A DNA stretch of 64,000 nucleotides from Euphorbia lathyris. Taxonomy: Eukaryota; Streptophyta; Magnoliopsida; Malpighiales; Euphorbiaceae. The stretch is from positions 52,577,001 through 52,641,000 of the forward strand of contig NC_088916.1 in the NCBI RefSeq assembly GCF_963576675.1. Direction: 5' to 3'. The translations under genes were made by a program, and so were the position numbers. The notes beneath the pieces are model-generated. The model saw only the letters and a list, made by a program, of their open reading frames with translations, was not told the origin of the DNA and did no database searches. Shown here piece by piece: positions 47,211 through 58,700 of the stretch (position 1 is its first letter; every line of letters starts with the position of its first letter).

Positions 47211-47436
47211 GGGTCCGCTTGTTTTACCTACTGTTTGTTGTTGCTGTTTACTGTTACGGTTTGTTGTTTGCTGTTGAAAACAACTACTTTTCCAAAACGC
47301 AGTAATTTTATACTTTCGTAAAAAGCTAATTTTCAGGTGTAAAATGCAAACATGAAATCACTAACAAAACTTCTAAAACTCTCAATTTTGAAGTAAAAAG
47401 ACAAACATGGACATGAAATAGAGCAACCAAACACCC
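47211..47436. mobile_element. Candidate small hAT-like MITE
   Basis: Ends GGGTCCGCTTGTTTTACC and AGAGCAACCAAACACCC; subterminal TTGTTGTTTGCTGTT words. No convincing 8 bp duplication, so the call is weak. Confidence 0.35.
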
Positions 47437-47452
47437 ATGCTTAAATAAAAAA

Positions 47453-47933
47453 GGCAAAAAGCACAATTAAGTCCCTGAACATTGGCTGTTTTAAGGATTA
47501 AGTCCCTGATCATTTATTTTTTCCATATTGAACCATTAATCATTGATTCTATTATGGATTAAGCTTTTATTTAACTTGTTCATCGAGTTTGGACTGCATA
47601 CATCGTTAGGGCGATTCAGCTTGTTGACATGGACAAGTAAAAATAAGAATTCCTCGACTAGAAGAGATAAAAAATTAAAAATTAAAATGAACTTATAGAA
47701 ATTAATTTCTTGTATATTCTTCTAAACTCGATTTTATCCTCTCCCATTTTGTGATTTTCAACATTAGAATCACCAAATCGATCTTCTCATCTCCTAAACT
47801 CAATGGAAAAGTTAAATAAGGGTCAAATCCATAACAAAATCAATGATCAATGATTCAATGTGCAAAAATAATTGATCAGGAGATTGATCCTTAAAACAGT
47901 CAAAGTTTAGAGGCTTAATTATGTTTTTTTGCC
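47453..47933. mobile_element. MULE-type MITE, 481 bp
   Basis: Inverted arms GGCAAAAAGCACAATTAAG and the complement of TTAATTATGTTTTTTTGCC. Flanked by a perfect 9 bp duplication AATAAAAAA (47444-47452, 47934-47942). The duplication is low in complexity, but the long arms support the call. Confidence 0.75.
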
Positions 47934-47942
47934 AATAAAAAA

Positions 47943-48438
47943 ATTAATAGTTTAATGAATATAAACCCAAAAAAGAAAATTGGCCAATCTTTGAGGTGGG
48001 CTCATCATTGATTGTTTTAATTTTATATAACTCAACTTGTGCTATACCTATTATTACCTTCCAACAATGTAATTTTATTATTTGTTGGGTAAAAGTTGTT
48101 AATTTAATGCTTTTTTCTATGAGATCTATTTGTAATACGTTTATTGGTAGGTGGATAGTTTGACTTTAATAATATTAAAAGGAAAAAACATGAATTTTGT
48201 TGGTCGGCCGATTTGCTACTGTTGATCATGCTCTAAAAAATGAGGAAATATCGTCACTACAACTAAATTGGGACCCACTGGATCAGAAAGAGAGGGTAGT
48301 CGTAGCAAAATCACTACAATACCGAGGGCCTTTTTGGTAGTTTAATCTTCCAAATTGTGTTGACTGTTTTGACAACGAGTGTAGCTGCCCCTGCTGCCTG
48401 ACCTTCGTTGTCGATAATACACAATTCACCCGCCATAT
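47943..48438. other. Non-coding stretch
   Basis: No gene or repeat structure recognised. GC content rises near 48380 just before the solo LTR. The last four bases, ATAT, are its left target duplication. Confidence 0.4.
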
Positions 48439-49583
48439 TGTCACGGACACAGCCTCTCGACTATCTGTCGATCGTGCGACACTAGTAATTTCACCCCCGA
48501 TTACTAGTTCAGCCTTAACCTCGATTGCTAGCTCCCACGCTAGGCAATGTTATGCAGCGGAAATACAGGATCTTGCACAAATGCTAAGTGAGGAAAACAC
48601 TCTTTATTAAGAAAAGAATGCTTTACAAAGTTAGAACACAAAGTAGCACTCACACTTGCTCACACTTTTGTGTCTTGTGTCAACTCATGTATATTACAAA
48701 TGAGGCCTCACTCCTATTTATAGCCTCCCTAAGAAGATTCTAGAATAATTACACAAATAAATCCTAGAAAAATCTAGATAAAGAACAAACTAGAATAATT
48801 TACAAGTGTTGGGACATTTCTACATTGTCCCTAGAAATTTCTTGGGCCATCCTAGCACTTTCCCGCACATTCCGGGGTGTTCCGGCACGTTTCGGCACCT
48901 TCCGCACGAATCTGGCACGTTCCGGAAGTTTCTGGCCCGTTCTGGCACGCTCCAGGCCCGTCTGGAATTTTCTGGGCCCGTAGCTCGGCAACCTGAGGTT
49001 CAATCGGGGAAGTCTCTCGCAGCTCCTGGCCGTCGCTCGCAGCTCCTTGCAGTCCCTGGGCCTGCTGCCTGCTTGCCCCGCACGAACAGAGGTTAAATGT
49101 GTGCGCTGGCACGCACACGGGCCCGACGGCTCCAGCTCGGGCCCGTACTTTTCCACCATGGCAATTTTCCTTGCCATTAATATTTTCCCCGCACATACCA
49201 AAGCACATAGCTCCATATAGATCCCAAGGAACCACATACCAAATATGGACGCATTTGGAATCGTCTAGACATACCTTGGGAAAACTTGTGGTGTGTGGGG
49301 CTTGGCAATGTTCACCGACAGTGTGTCCCAAGTTGGTATAAGACACACTATAGGGGGGACCTTCTCTTGGCCAAATCCTTCCCCGGCAGTCACGGGCCCG
49401 CTGCCCGGCTGCCTTGTGCACCACTGCACATAAGATTGGCCCGATGTCCTTGGTGTCCACCGGCGTGTCCCACAACGTCCCGATGAACAGGAAAATGACC
49501 ATTTTGCCCCTGGCTGCTTTCTCTTAGCCCTTTGGGCATTTGGCTTGGGCCTTCCCTTGGATGAATTTAGGCGGGCCGTGACA
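48439..49583 (-). mobile_element. Solo LTR, GC-rich
   Basis: 1,145 bp with inverted ends TGTCACGG and CCGTGACA, flanked by ATAT (48435-48438, 49584-49587). A TATA box (GGCTATAAATAGG) reads on the minus strand at 48711-48723, so the LTR is probably in minus orientation. The middle is strongly GC-rich, with repeated TTCCGGCACG-like words at 48860-48960. The open frames on both strands here have no family features and are composition effects. Confidence 0.75.
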
Positions 49584-49587
49584 ATAT

Positions 49588-49816
49588 GCATAAGGGTAGT
49601 GTAAAAAGACAAAAATGTGCCTGAACAGAAAAGCTCAGCCACAAACACCAAGGCTATTTACGACTTTTACCCCTGCTAGATACACTCCTATTTCTTTCCG
49701 TTTCTTTACCTCCCTACTTCCTCAAAATAAACATAATTGGATAATAGCTATATTTAGGATTGTTCACAATTAGTATTTTTGAACCGAATCCTCTACAAAT
49801 AGGATTGTAAATAGTA
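49588..49816. other. Non-coding stretch between solo LTR and MITE
   Basis: Nothing recognised. The last ten bases are the left target duplication of the next MITE. Confidence 0.4.
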
Positions 49817-50281
49817 GGGTAAATTACACCAATGGCCACTGAAGTTTACCCATTTTCACATTATGACCACTGAACTTTACACTTTTTAACACCGGTGGCT
49901 ACTCAATTTTAACTAACTTCTCAAAATAACCGTTAACGACTTCAAAATGAAAATATTCAAGAATTAAAATTGTTCAGAATGACATTTACCATGAAACCAC
50001 ATTTTTTATTTTTGAAAATCACATTTTTTGGAGTTTTCTCTTTCCTAACCAAACAACACATAAATCACCTCAAAACGAAAATTTTTAAAAATTAAAGTTT
50101 CTTAGAATATTATTAACACTTTGGATTTTTTATTTTTAGCCGTCAACGGTCGTTTTGAGGCGTTGAGTGACCACCGGTGTTAAAAAGTGTAAAGTTTAGT
50201 GGCCATATCGGGAAAAAATGAAATTCAGTGACCATAATGTGAAAATTGGTAAAATTCAGTAGCCATGGATGTAATTTACCC
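49817..50281. mobile_element. MULE-type MITE, 465 bp, foldback structure
   Basis: Long arms from GGGTAAATTACACCAATGGC pair with the complement of GCCATGGATGTAATTTACCC, sharing ACTTTACACTTTTTAACACC inside. Flanked by a perfect 10 bp duplication GTAAATAGTA (49807-49816, 50282-50291). No coding capacity. Confidence 0.85.
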
Positions 50282-50445
50282 GTAAATAGTATGGAGTGCT
50301 TAGGAGGACTTGAACACCCACTGATCACCAAGGCATTAATGCATCTAGTGTATGCATGTGAATAAAACAAATCACATTTTTAGTAGTTTATTTATATTGT
50401 TATTTTTTTTGAAAGATATTTATATTGTTATTGATTCTTATTTTA

Positions 50446-50721
50446 TACTTCATCCGTTTCATATTATATGTCTTTCTAGAGAGTTGCACAAAAATTAAAA
50501 ATACGAGAAAAAAGATTTCGCTGCTTTTTTTATTTTTCACTATTTATTTATTTATTTATTTATTTTATAATAAGTCCATTATTCTAATTAATTTTCATAA
50601 ACATACATTTTATAGTAGAAAGAAGATGACTCAACGTGTATTATCTTATTGAAATGATATGTACAGTATTATGAATAATTTTTTTTATAAATATCTATAA
50701 TATGAAACAAATAGAATATAT
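50446..50721. mobile_element. Possible Stowaway-like MITE
   Basis: CTTCATCCGTTTCATATTATATGTC at the left pairs with the complement of ATAATATGAAACAAATAGAATA at the right. The exact ends and TA duplication are uncertain. Confidence 0.45.
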
Positions 50722-50839
50722 AATTTATTTCACTAGTTGAAAATTTTGGATCAATCCCTTATTTTATTTTATTTTTTTGTTATTACTACAGATTGTAACT
50801 TATCATCTTTTGTAATAATTACTATTGGAGGTAGAAGGT

Positions 50840-51248
50840 CTCACTTCTTTATTTTTCTTGGTTTTTTGATTTTCCTTTGCTCTAGCCTTCTAACTAGATT
50901 TATTTCGATAAGGAAGAAGGACTTCCATCTATATTTTAGGTTTAGTTTTAGTTTCATATTTACATTTTTTTCTACTTGTAGCTTTAGGCGGTTTGAAATC
51001 TATTAACTTGTCGAAATTCTTTTTCGTCAGATCTACATCTGTTAGCTATACTTTCTTCATTTATCATTGTTTCAGTTTTAGTAAGAGCGGAAAAAGTTTA
51101 TTTTGTCCGTAAATCTATAGATTTGTGTGGTTGTACAACATGAAATGACTCAGATCTGAATATCCGAAAGAGTCTAAATGATGAAGCATGTACTGCAACG
51201 GTATTTCAACGAGATTCGAGTTACGAGAAATATATAATTTCTATTTTC
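50840..51248 (+). repeat. Dispersed repeat R1, copy 3 (inverted relative to copies 1 and 2)
   Basis: CAGATCTACATCTGTTAGC, TAGATTTGTGTGGTTG, AAAGAGTCTAAATGATGAAG and TTTCAACGAGATTCGAGTT match the complement of 7230-7460. The copy resumes at 52767 after a hAT-type insertion (TTAGTTATACCTTTTATGG). Confidence 0.6.
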
Positions 51249-51256
51249 CTTATGTT

Positions 51257-52758
51257 CAGGGCCGGTCCTGATAATTTATGGGCCCTAGGCGGAATAATAA
51301 ATAAAGGCCCCTTTAATAATAAAAAATTCACGTAAAAAAAAATTAAAATATATTTCAATACATGATAAACATAAAAGTATTTCATTAATTCCTTATTTAT
51401 CTACATATTAAATCTATTTGATAAAAAAAATTAAATTAATTGCCACGTGTATATATCACGTGTCAAAATTTGTGTCAATTTGCAAAAAAAAAAAAAAATT
51501 AATTTTTCATCCAAAATGGGTTAACTATCACTTATGGAAATGCTTGAAGGGAAAAATGTTACCAAATAGTATAATAAAATTTTGCATACCACATAGACCA
51601 AATATGAGTTTAATTCTTAAACTAACCCTCAATCTATATTCAATAAAATCAATTTGACATCTTTTAAGATTAAAATATTAATTATTTGGACCCTTTAAAA
51701 CCTAAATAATTTTTTAAGGCTTTTTACATGAATATCATAATTAGTTACAAAATTACAATTAAATCATATAATCAAAATTACTTTTCAATATGTCAATCTT
51801 CTCCGGAGTAGATCAGTTGACGCCTCATGGCATTACAGACGAGAATGGGCTCGCTTCCTTTTCCAAAGCTCGACAATGCAGTTGATGGTGACACATATCT
51901 ACAGAGAAGGCAACTGATCGACGGATGCGTTAGCCAGATTTGGTGTCGGGGCTACTGCTATACACTGGTGGGAGACCTGTCCCGCAATATGCAGTTCGTT
52001 TGAGTTCGGCGATCTGTACAATATTGCACATATTAAATTTTGCTGGCTTTATTTCATGTAATTTACGCTTTTTCCTTTCTTTGTTTTCCTCATTCTTTAA
52101 ACATTCTTTCTTTTATTTATTCATTCTTTCGGTTTGGTGTGTTTAGGTGGTAAGGGGTATCGACCTAGTCGGGATGTCTTACGCCTGTTCCGCCTCGTCC
52201 CAATTCTTATTAAAAAAAATACTCTAATTAAAAAAATTTAAACCCCAATTTATAAATTCTAAACCTTCGTAAATATATTTTAGATTCTTAATTTATAAGT
52301 CTTAATCTTTAAAATATATTAAAAATAATAATTTTATTAGTTTAAACTAATTTAAAGTATTATTTGATATAATTGTAAATAAGTTTTTAAAAGTGGATTT
52401 AATGTAAATTTCTTAATATTGATAGTTGTATATATTTTTTTTTCTAAGAAAACCTAATATTTGTATAAAAAAATTTTGAAATAAAAAAATGATATATATT
52501 TTTTTTTCTAAGAAAACCTAATACATTTGTATAAAAAAAATTTTGACTTTAGTACAAATTTGGTTTTACACCATATATATGTGGTCTTAACCACTCGAGC
52601 CTACACCCTTTTCAGGGACAATTGTGGTCTTAACCATTGGGACACGTGCAAATTTGGTTTTACACCATATATATATATGTAATAAACAAATTTTGGACCC
52701 CTAACAGCCATGGGCCCTAGGCCACGGCACTCCTCGCCTAGGCCCAGAGCCGACCCTG
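51257..52758. mobile_element. hAT-type non-autonomous element, 1.5 kb
   Basis: Ends CAGGGCCGGTCCTGA and AGAGCCGACCCTG, with GGGCCCTAGGC words inside each end, flanked by a perfect 8 bp duplication CTTATGTT (51249-51256, 52759-52766). No transposase is visible. At 51800-52200 it holds a foreign-looking piece (GACGAGAATGGGCTCGC to CGTCCCAATTCTTATT) of unlike composition. A 100-base duplication of the TTTTTTTTTCTAAGAAAACCTAATA and GGTTTTACACCATATATAT words lies at 52430-52690. Confidence 0.85.
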
Positions 52759-52850
52759 CTTATGTTAGTTATACCTTTTATGGATTTTATTGTTTTTTTG
52801 TAATTTTTTGTTTCTTCCTTTAATAAATATTGTAGTGGCGATTAATTGAA

Positions 52851-53471
52851 TATGAGATTTTATTCCTCCTAATTTTAAGATTGGATCTGTTTCCACCTAA
52901 TGAAATGTTACAACCTTATTGAAGTATAAACTTATAAATCCGTTAGACACGCTCTAAAAGTTCCTTAACGTGGAAGATAACAAGCTTGGTTAGTGACATA
53001 AGCGCATGCATCACCCAACAAATTAATTAGTAGTTAGTGCATCCGACATTACCAGAAATTAACATTAATAAATGCCATTTTATTATTCCCCAAACATTAT
53101 CCGAAAATTGCTCTTTGACTTTTTTTTAAGGAAAATTCTTTTTGACTTGACTACCTAGTTATTTTTGTTATTTATTTATGCTACTTTTGGAATAAACAAA
53201 TTTCATTTTTTTTATAGTTCAAATTTTTTAGAAATAAAAATTAGATTTAAGAATTAAATTTTCATGAAATTAAAATATAATAAGCCTAATTTATTAAAAC
53301 AGTTAAAAAACAGATTTAAAATAATAATAATATTTTACTCATTATTTTTTATGGTTATATTTTACTCATTATGACTTGCATTCTTACCGATTATATATGT
53401 TACATTAACTTTAAATTATATTTATATGAAACTCTGTTCCTCTTTATTTTATAAGAAGTGTCGCTTCATTA
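52851..53471. other. AT-rich non-coding stretch
   Basis: No gene or defined repeat recognised. Confidence 0.4.
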
Positions 53472-53473
53472 TA

Positions 53474-54344
53474 CTCCCTTCATTCTTTTATACAGGTCAT
53501 TCTAGCATATTATTATTTTTTTCTAAATATAAGTCATTCTAGGATCTCAAGAATTTTTAATTTAGTATTTTAGTCCAAGCATTCATTTTTTTTTATCTTG
53601 GTTGTGCTTTTTAATATTCCAAGATATTCAGCCGAACAACGAGTCGAGGGACAGACACGGTGCGACTAGTGTAAACAGTGGAGCAGGTCCGCATCTGTCT
53701 CGAAGCCTTTGGAAGAAACCAAGTGCTGGTTCGGTTAAATGTAACACAGACGCGACATTTTTTAACACCGAATGAGGCACTGGTATAGGAGCCGTTTTAC
53801 GCGATCATGAGGGGCACTTTCTTGCTAGTTTTTCATCACATTCATTGGGTTCCGTTCCAGTCAAAATGGCGGAAGCCTTAGCATTGCGTTCTAGTATGGT
53901 TTGGGCGCTACAACAGGGCTACAATTTTGTTAGTTTTGAAACTGACGCAAAGGCAGTGGTGGATAACGTAAAACAAAGGAAGCGAGATCTATCTGAATAT
54001 GATTCGGTATTAGAAGAGATTAGAGTTTTATTCATAACCACCAAAATTGTTCGGTGGAGTTTACTCCGAGGTTAGCGAACGAGGCGACACATGTTTTGGC
54101 TCGTAATGCATGTTTCTATGCTAAATTTTTCATTCATTTATTCATTCATGTATTTCTTGACGATATTATTTTTCGGGATCGTTTAAGTCCCTAATAAGAT
54201 TTCTGCAGTTCGCCTTAAAAAAATGATATGAGAGAGATTTTTTTAATTAATCAATGAAAATTTATTAGTTTGATTATATATTAATTATATTTCTTAATTT
54301 GTGTGAAATACACTAGAATGCCTTATATAAAGAAATAGATGAAG
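53474..54344. mobile_element. Stowaway-like MITE split by a LINE tail
   Basis: Starts CTCCCTTCATTC after TA and ends near AATAGATGAAG before TA. It follows the intact copy at 63661-63919 (TAAGTCATTCTAGGAT, TTTAATATTCCAA, TTCTTAATTTGTGTGAAAT) except for the ~590 bp insertion in its middle. Confidence 0.75.
53640..54222 (+). pseudogene. LINE tail with RNase H domain
   Basis: RNase H frame: VKCNTDATF, GIGAVLRDHEGHFLASFS, MAEALALRSSMVWAL and FETDAKAVVDNV. After a frameshift near 54058 comes LANEATHVLARNAC. There is one stop in a spot where the family has a small residue (about 53773). It ends in an A run near 54214. The catalytic Asp, Glu and Asp are visible. The 5' part of the LINE is absent. 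Confidence 0.8.
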
Positions 54345-54346
54345 TA

Positions 54347-55378
54347 ATTAATAAAATTAAGATAATATTTTTATATTGATGTAAATAAATACACTTTTAC
54401 AAAGTTATTAATAAATAAGTAAAATAGATATTTGAACCCTTAGTCAATTTTAAGTCTGTAATCTTTTAAATGGCACATTAAATTTTTTACTATCAATTAT
54501 TTTTTAAGCATATTAACCCATTGATTTTTTAAATGGACATGTTACACCCTTGGTCAGTTATTTTTAACATATTAAACCCTATTTGATAGATTAATTACAT
54601 GAATAAGGTATTGTTTGATAAAACTGAAAATTAAGTACTGAAAAAATAAGTACTGAATTTTAAGTGCTGAAAATATTGAATGATTTAATTTTTATAAAAA
54701 TATTAGTTGATAATGTTTAACTTAAAATGTTAAGTTAAATATTTTGACTTATCAAAATAAGTGGTTTTTAACTTAATTAGCTAATTTAAGTGGTGGAGAA
54801 ACAACAGTTATCAAACGCACTTAAATTAAATAAGTGCTTACCATTTTAATTTAAGCAATTAAGTGGTTTATCAAACAATGGGTAAAATTTTCAAGCTATC
54901 ATTGTTCCTCTAAATTAAAATGTTAAAAAATTATCATGCGTGACAATTTATATGTCAATTAATGTGTTAAAACGTTGACATTCTGTTTACGTTAAATGTA
55001 GTTTGAATCACACACATAACTAAATGGATTTAATGTGTTAAAAAATAAATTAAATTAAAGAGAACTTAATTTCTCCATTTAAAAGATTAGAGAGTTAATA
55101 TGTAAAAATAAATAGTCAGACACTTAATATATATCCATTAATCAAGCACTTAATCAATAAAATTAAATTAATCACAGGTTTAAATATGCATTTTTTCCTA
55201 ATAAAAATAATGATTAATATTATTTTTTCATTAATCTAATTAATCAAATAAATCTATTTTTAATATATGAAAGTCTAAACATAAGGCTTCTCTAAGGCTT
55301 AATATATCTTTTGCCCCCTGTACTTCTTTAGAAATGTCAATTATTCCGTGTACTTTGAAATAAACTTGCTTAAAGTGA
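54347..55378. other. Non-coding stretch with MITE remains
   Basis: Contains the inverted hAT-like MITE copy (54605-54885). Around it, 54417-54600 and 54960-55200 share inverted words (TCTTTTAAATGG and its complement, ATTTGAACCC and its complement), suggesting an outer, diverged MITE. No gene. The last ten bases before 55389 are the target duplication of the large MULE. Confidence 0.45.
54605..54885 (-). mobile_element. hAT-like MITE, copy 2
   Basis: Complement of the element at 37027-37320: TTGTTTGATAAAACTGAAAATTAAGT at the left and AAGTGGTTTATCAAACAATG at the right. Confidence 0.6.
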
Positions 55379-55388
55379 CTAAATTGTT

Positions 55389-55503
55389 GGGATAATTACT
55401 AATCTAGCTCAATGAAGAACCCCACTTTACATATCTAACTCACCTTCCTTTCATTTTACCAAATTAGACAAATAAACCCATTTTGGACAAAACTACCCTT
55501 ATT
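55389..55503 (+). repeat. Left terminal inverted repeat of MULE-B
   Basis: Pairs with the complement of 63300-63415 with about four mismatches. The outer ~20 bases resemble those of MULE-A; the rest differs. Confidence 0.92.
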
Positions 55504-55746
55504 TTAGTTTGAAGGTTCATCTCCTACCTCCCGCTCCTTCCACTTCCACTTCCTCACCTGGCCTTTCCCATTCAACTTCATTGTGGTTCATCTTCTTCAT
55601 TTTCAGTTCGTTTCAACTGCATTTTACGTTTTGAACTCATCACTATATATAATCCGGGTTGTTCTTCTCTACATTTTCATTTTCATTTTCTCCTACCTCG
55701 ACATTTTCATCTCCGGTTTCTTTCTTCCCTGTGAAGCGCGACTGTG

Positions 55747-58700
55747 ATGGCAAGAAAACGGAAGGCGACGGCGACGGCGGCGGCGGCAAGCGAAGAGGAA
55801 GGACGGACAAAGCATAAGGTAAGCATGCATCATCTTCTTCCCTGTTACCGCCATTAATGGTTTAAATGCGCTCGAATGCGCTCGTATGTTAACTGTATGT
55901 AGATATGGTCGCATTTGTTACCTAAATGCGCTCAAATGCGACAAGGTATAATAGGCGAACATAGTGTCGCATTTGTTACCTAAATGCGACACATGCGACG
56001 AGCCATTCCATTAAACTGTCGCATTTATTACCTAAATGCGCTCAAATGCGACATTATACACCATGAAACATTGTCGCATTTGAGCGCATTCACAGACGAA
56101 TGCGACATGATTGTAAGCCTTATACATAGAATATGTCAGTTTTGTTAGAGAATTTAATGTGTGTATGTTTAAAATTGTTACAGCATGATCCCAGTGAATC
56201 TAAAAAGAGAAAACATAGTTCCATTTTCAAATATCCCAAGGCGGTTAATTCGGATGCTCAAGTAACAGTCAGGTTTAATATGGATTCTGGGGTCATGATA
56301 AAGAAGTATTTGAGTGAAAAGCAGCTAGAAATGTATAGGAAAACATGTTTTGGTCAATATTTGGATATGAAAGTTGCTAGTTTCTCTGCTGGAATAGTGC
56401 ATCATGTCCTATCACGGGAGATTAAACATAAAGAAAGTAAACACAGGGAGATGTGGTTCAGGGTGAGGGGAGTTGATATGCGGTTTGGAGATTGGGAGTT
56501 TGGCCTGATAAGTGGTTTAAGGTTTGGGGTAAACATTGGGGAATTCATGGAAAGAATGTATGAATTAGAGATGCCGCATAGGTTGCGAAATAAGTACTTC
56601 AAGAAATACGAGACAATAACGACAATTCACTTCTTTGAAGTTTTGAAAAGTGTACAATGGAAGAAGAAGGATGCGACCGACCGATTTAACCAAGATGCTG
56701 TGATGATTGCCATGTTGTACTTTGTGCATGGCAATGTATTGGATAATGCTAACGAGAGGCATGCAAAGGATTGGGTTTTGGATCTTGCAGATTATCCAAG
56801 CCTGTTTAATGAGTTTCCATGGGGGACGTTGGCTTGGGAGGAGACGTATAGGTTCTTGGACTGGGCCATTAGCAAAAGACTGAAGCAATTAGAGGCAAAT
56901 GCAGCGGGAAATAGGAAACGTGTGCCATATCAACTTATTGGATTTGCACACGTATTCCAGGTATGATTTGTGTATAATTTGTGTATGATTTGTCTATATA
57001 TGTTTAGTGTTTGAATGCGCCCAATTTCCATCTGTGTCGCATTTATAATGGAATGCGCTCAAATGCGACATGATTGAGTTATAACCGTGTCGCAGTCGAG
57101 CGCATTGAAAATGGAATGCGACATGATTAGGTTATAAACCGTGTCGCATTCGAGCGCATTGAAATTAGAATGCGACATGATTAGGTTATAACCATGTCGC
57201 ATTCGAGCGCATTCAAATGGAATGCGACAATGTTATAATTCTTATCAATGGATACCTCTTATTTGCAGACTTGGATTATTGAGTTGTGGAATGTGACTCA
57301 TGCATATTACACAATGAGAAGTGGCAGCCCACTTCCACGCTTGTTTAGATGGTCCCAGAGAATAGTCCCCTCAAACAAAGCAATCAAAGAAACGTTTTCT
57401 GTAAGTGGAATGAGATTCGTGTGTTTCTCTTTACTTTGTATTTGTTTACCAATACATTGCAATTTTTTTTTTCAATGTAAGGTTGCTGATCCTCCAGACG
57501 CGTGTCTTGTGGTTGAGGATAGAGATAAAGAGTTCGATTGGTACACGTATTTGGTGGACCATATTGAAGGACGGGAAGTTGATATAAATGCTATATTTGC
57601 CCCAATAATGAAAGGTAAGGAGAAGGTTGAAGCTGAGGAAGAGGAAGGTGATGGGGAGGAGGAAAGTGATGAGGAGGAAGGTGATGAGGAGGAAGGTGAT
57701 GAGGAGGAAGGTGATGAAGAGGAGGGTGATGATGGAGGTGGTGGAGGTGATGATGAAGAGGGTGGTGAGGAAGGGGATGAAGTTGATAGATATATCATTG
57801 CATCACGGTCACAAACGACCGAGATAAAACAACTTCAAAAAGTTCTAACGGATGTGCTTGAGAGGCATCATACGTGGTGCAAGGGACAATTTAGTAAGGT
57901 CGACAGTAGGTTAGACAACCTAGATGAACGGGTATCATTGATTGAGGGAGATATAAAAGAATTAAAGGCGATGGGTCGACCCAATGCTAATGTGGAGAAT
58001 GAGGAGGCTGAGGCCAGTAAAATTCGGGAGGAGCCAGTGGTCGAAGAGGGGCGGATGAAAGATGGAAAGGAACAAGAGGCAGGTATGGTTCAAGAGGAGC
58101 CAATGAAAGATGGAAAGGAACAAGAGGCAGATATGGTTCAAGATGAGGAGGTTCAGAATGTTATTGTGGTACCAGACGATTCTGTGCAGGAGGAAGTTGC
58201 GCAATTAGATGAGGTTGTCCATCTTGATGATTCTGTGGCTGAGGAAGTGACACCAAAGTTGCAGCAAGAGGTATAAGTTGGTTGAATTTATACATATCGT
58301 ATCTCTGTGTCGCATTCTGTAGTGGAATGCGCTTGAATACGACAAGATTTTGCACTATGGCTTGTCGCATTAGAGCGCATTCATCTCCAATGCGACAAGA
58401 TGTTGCACTATGGCTTGTCGCATTAGAGCGCATTCATCTCCAATGCGACAAGATGTTGCACTATGGCTTGTCGCATTAGAGCGCATTCATCTCCAATGCG
58501 ACAAGATGTTGAATTACAGCTTTCACGTATGAATTATTCATTACCATGTTTTTGTAGGTGGTTGATCCAAAAGAAGATAAAGGTCGAGGGACCAGAAAAT
58601 ATGAAGTTAAGGAAAATACTCGAGGAGGTATAGTTCCAACCCGAGGTGGAGGCACAGTTAGAGGTAAAGGAGCAGGACGTGGAAAAGGAGCAGGACGTGG

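Noticed and set aside
48800..49650. Several overlapping GC-rich open frames on both strands
   Set aside because: They lie inside a solo LTR, conflict with each other and show no family features; the high GC explains the lack of stops.
57472..57798. Minus-strand Ser/Pro-rich open frame
   Set aside because: It is the complement of the acidic GAT/GAG-GAA repeat in exon 4 of the peptidase gene and has no independent support.
58361..58510. Regular repeat units looking like a CRISPR array
   Set aside because: The units sit in an intron of a plant transposon, are themselves inverted repeats, and have no unique spacers.
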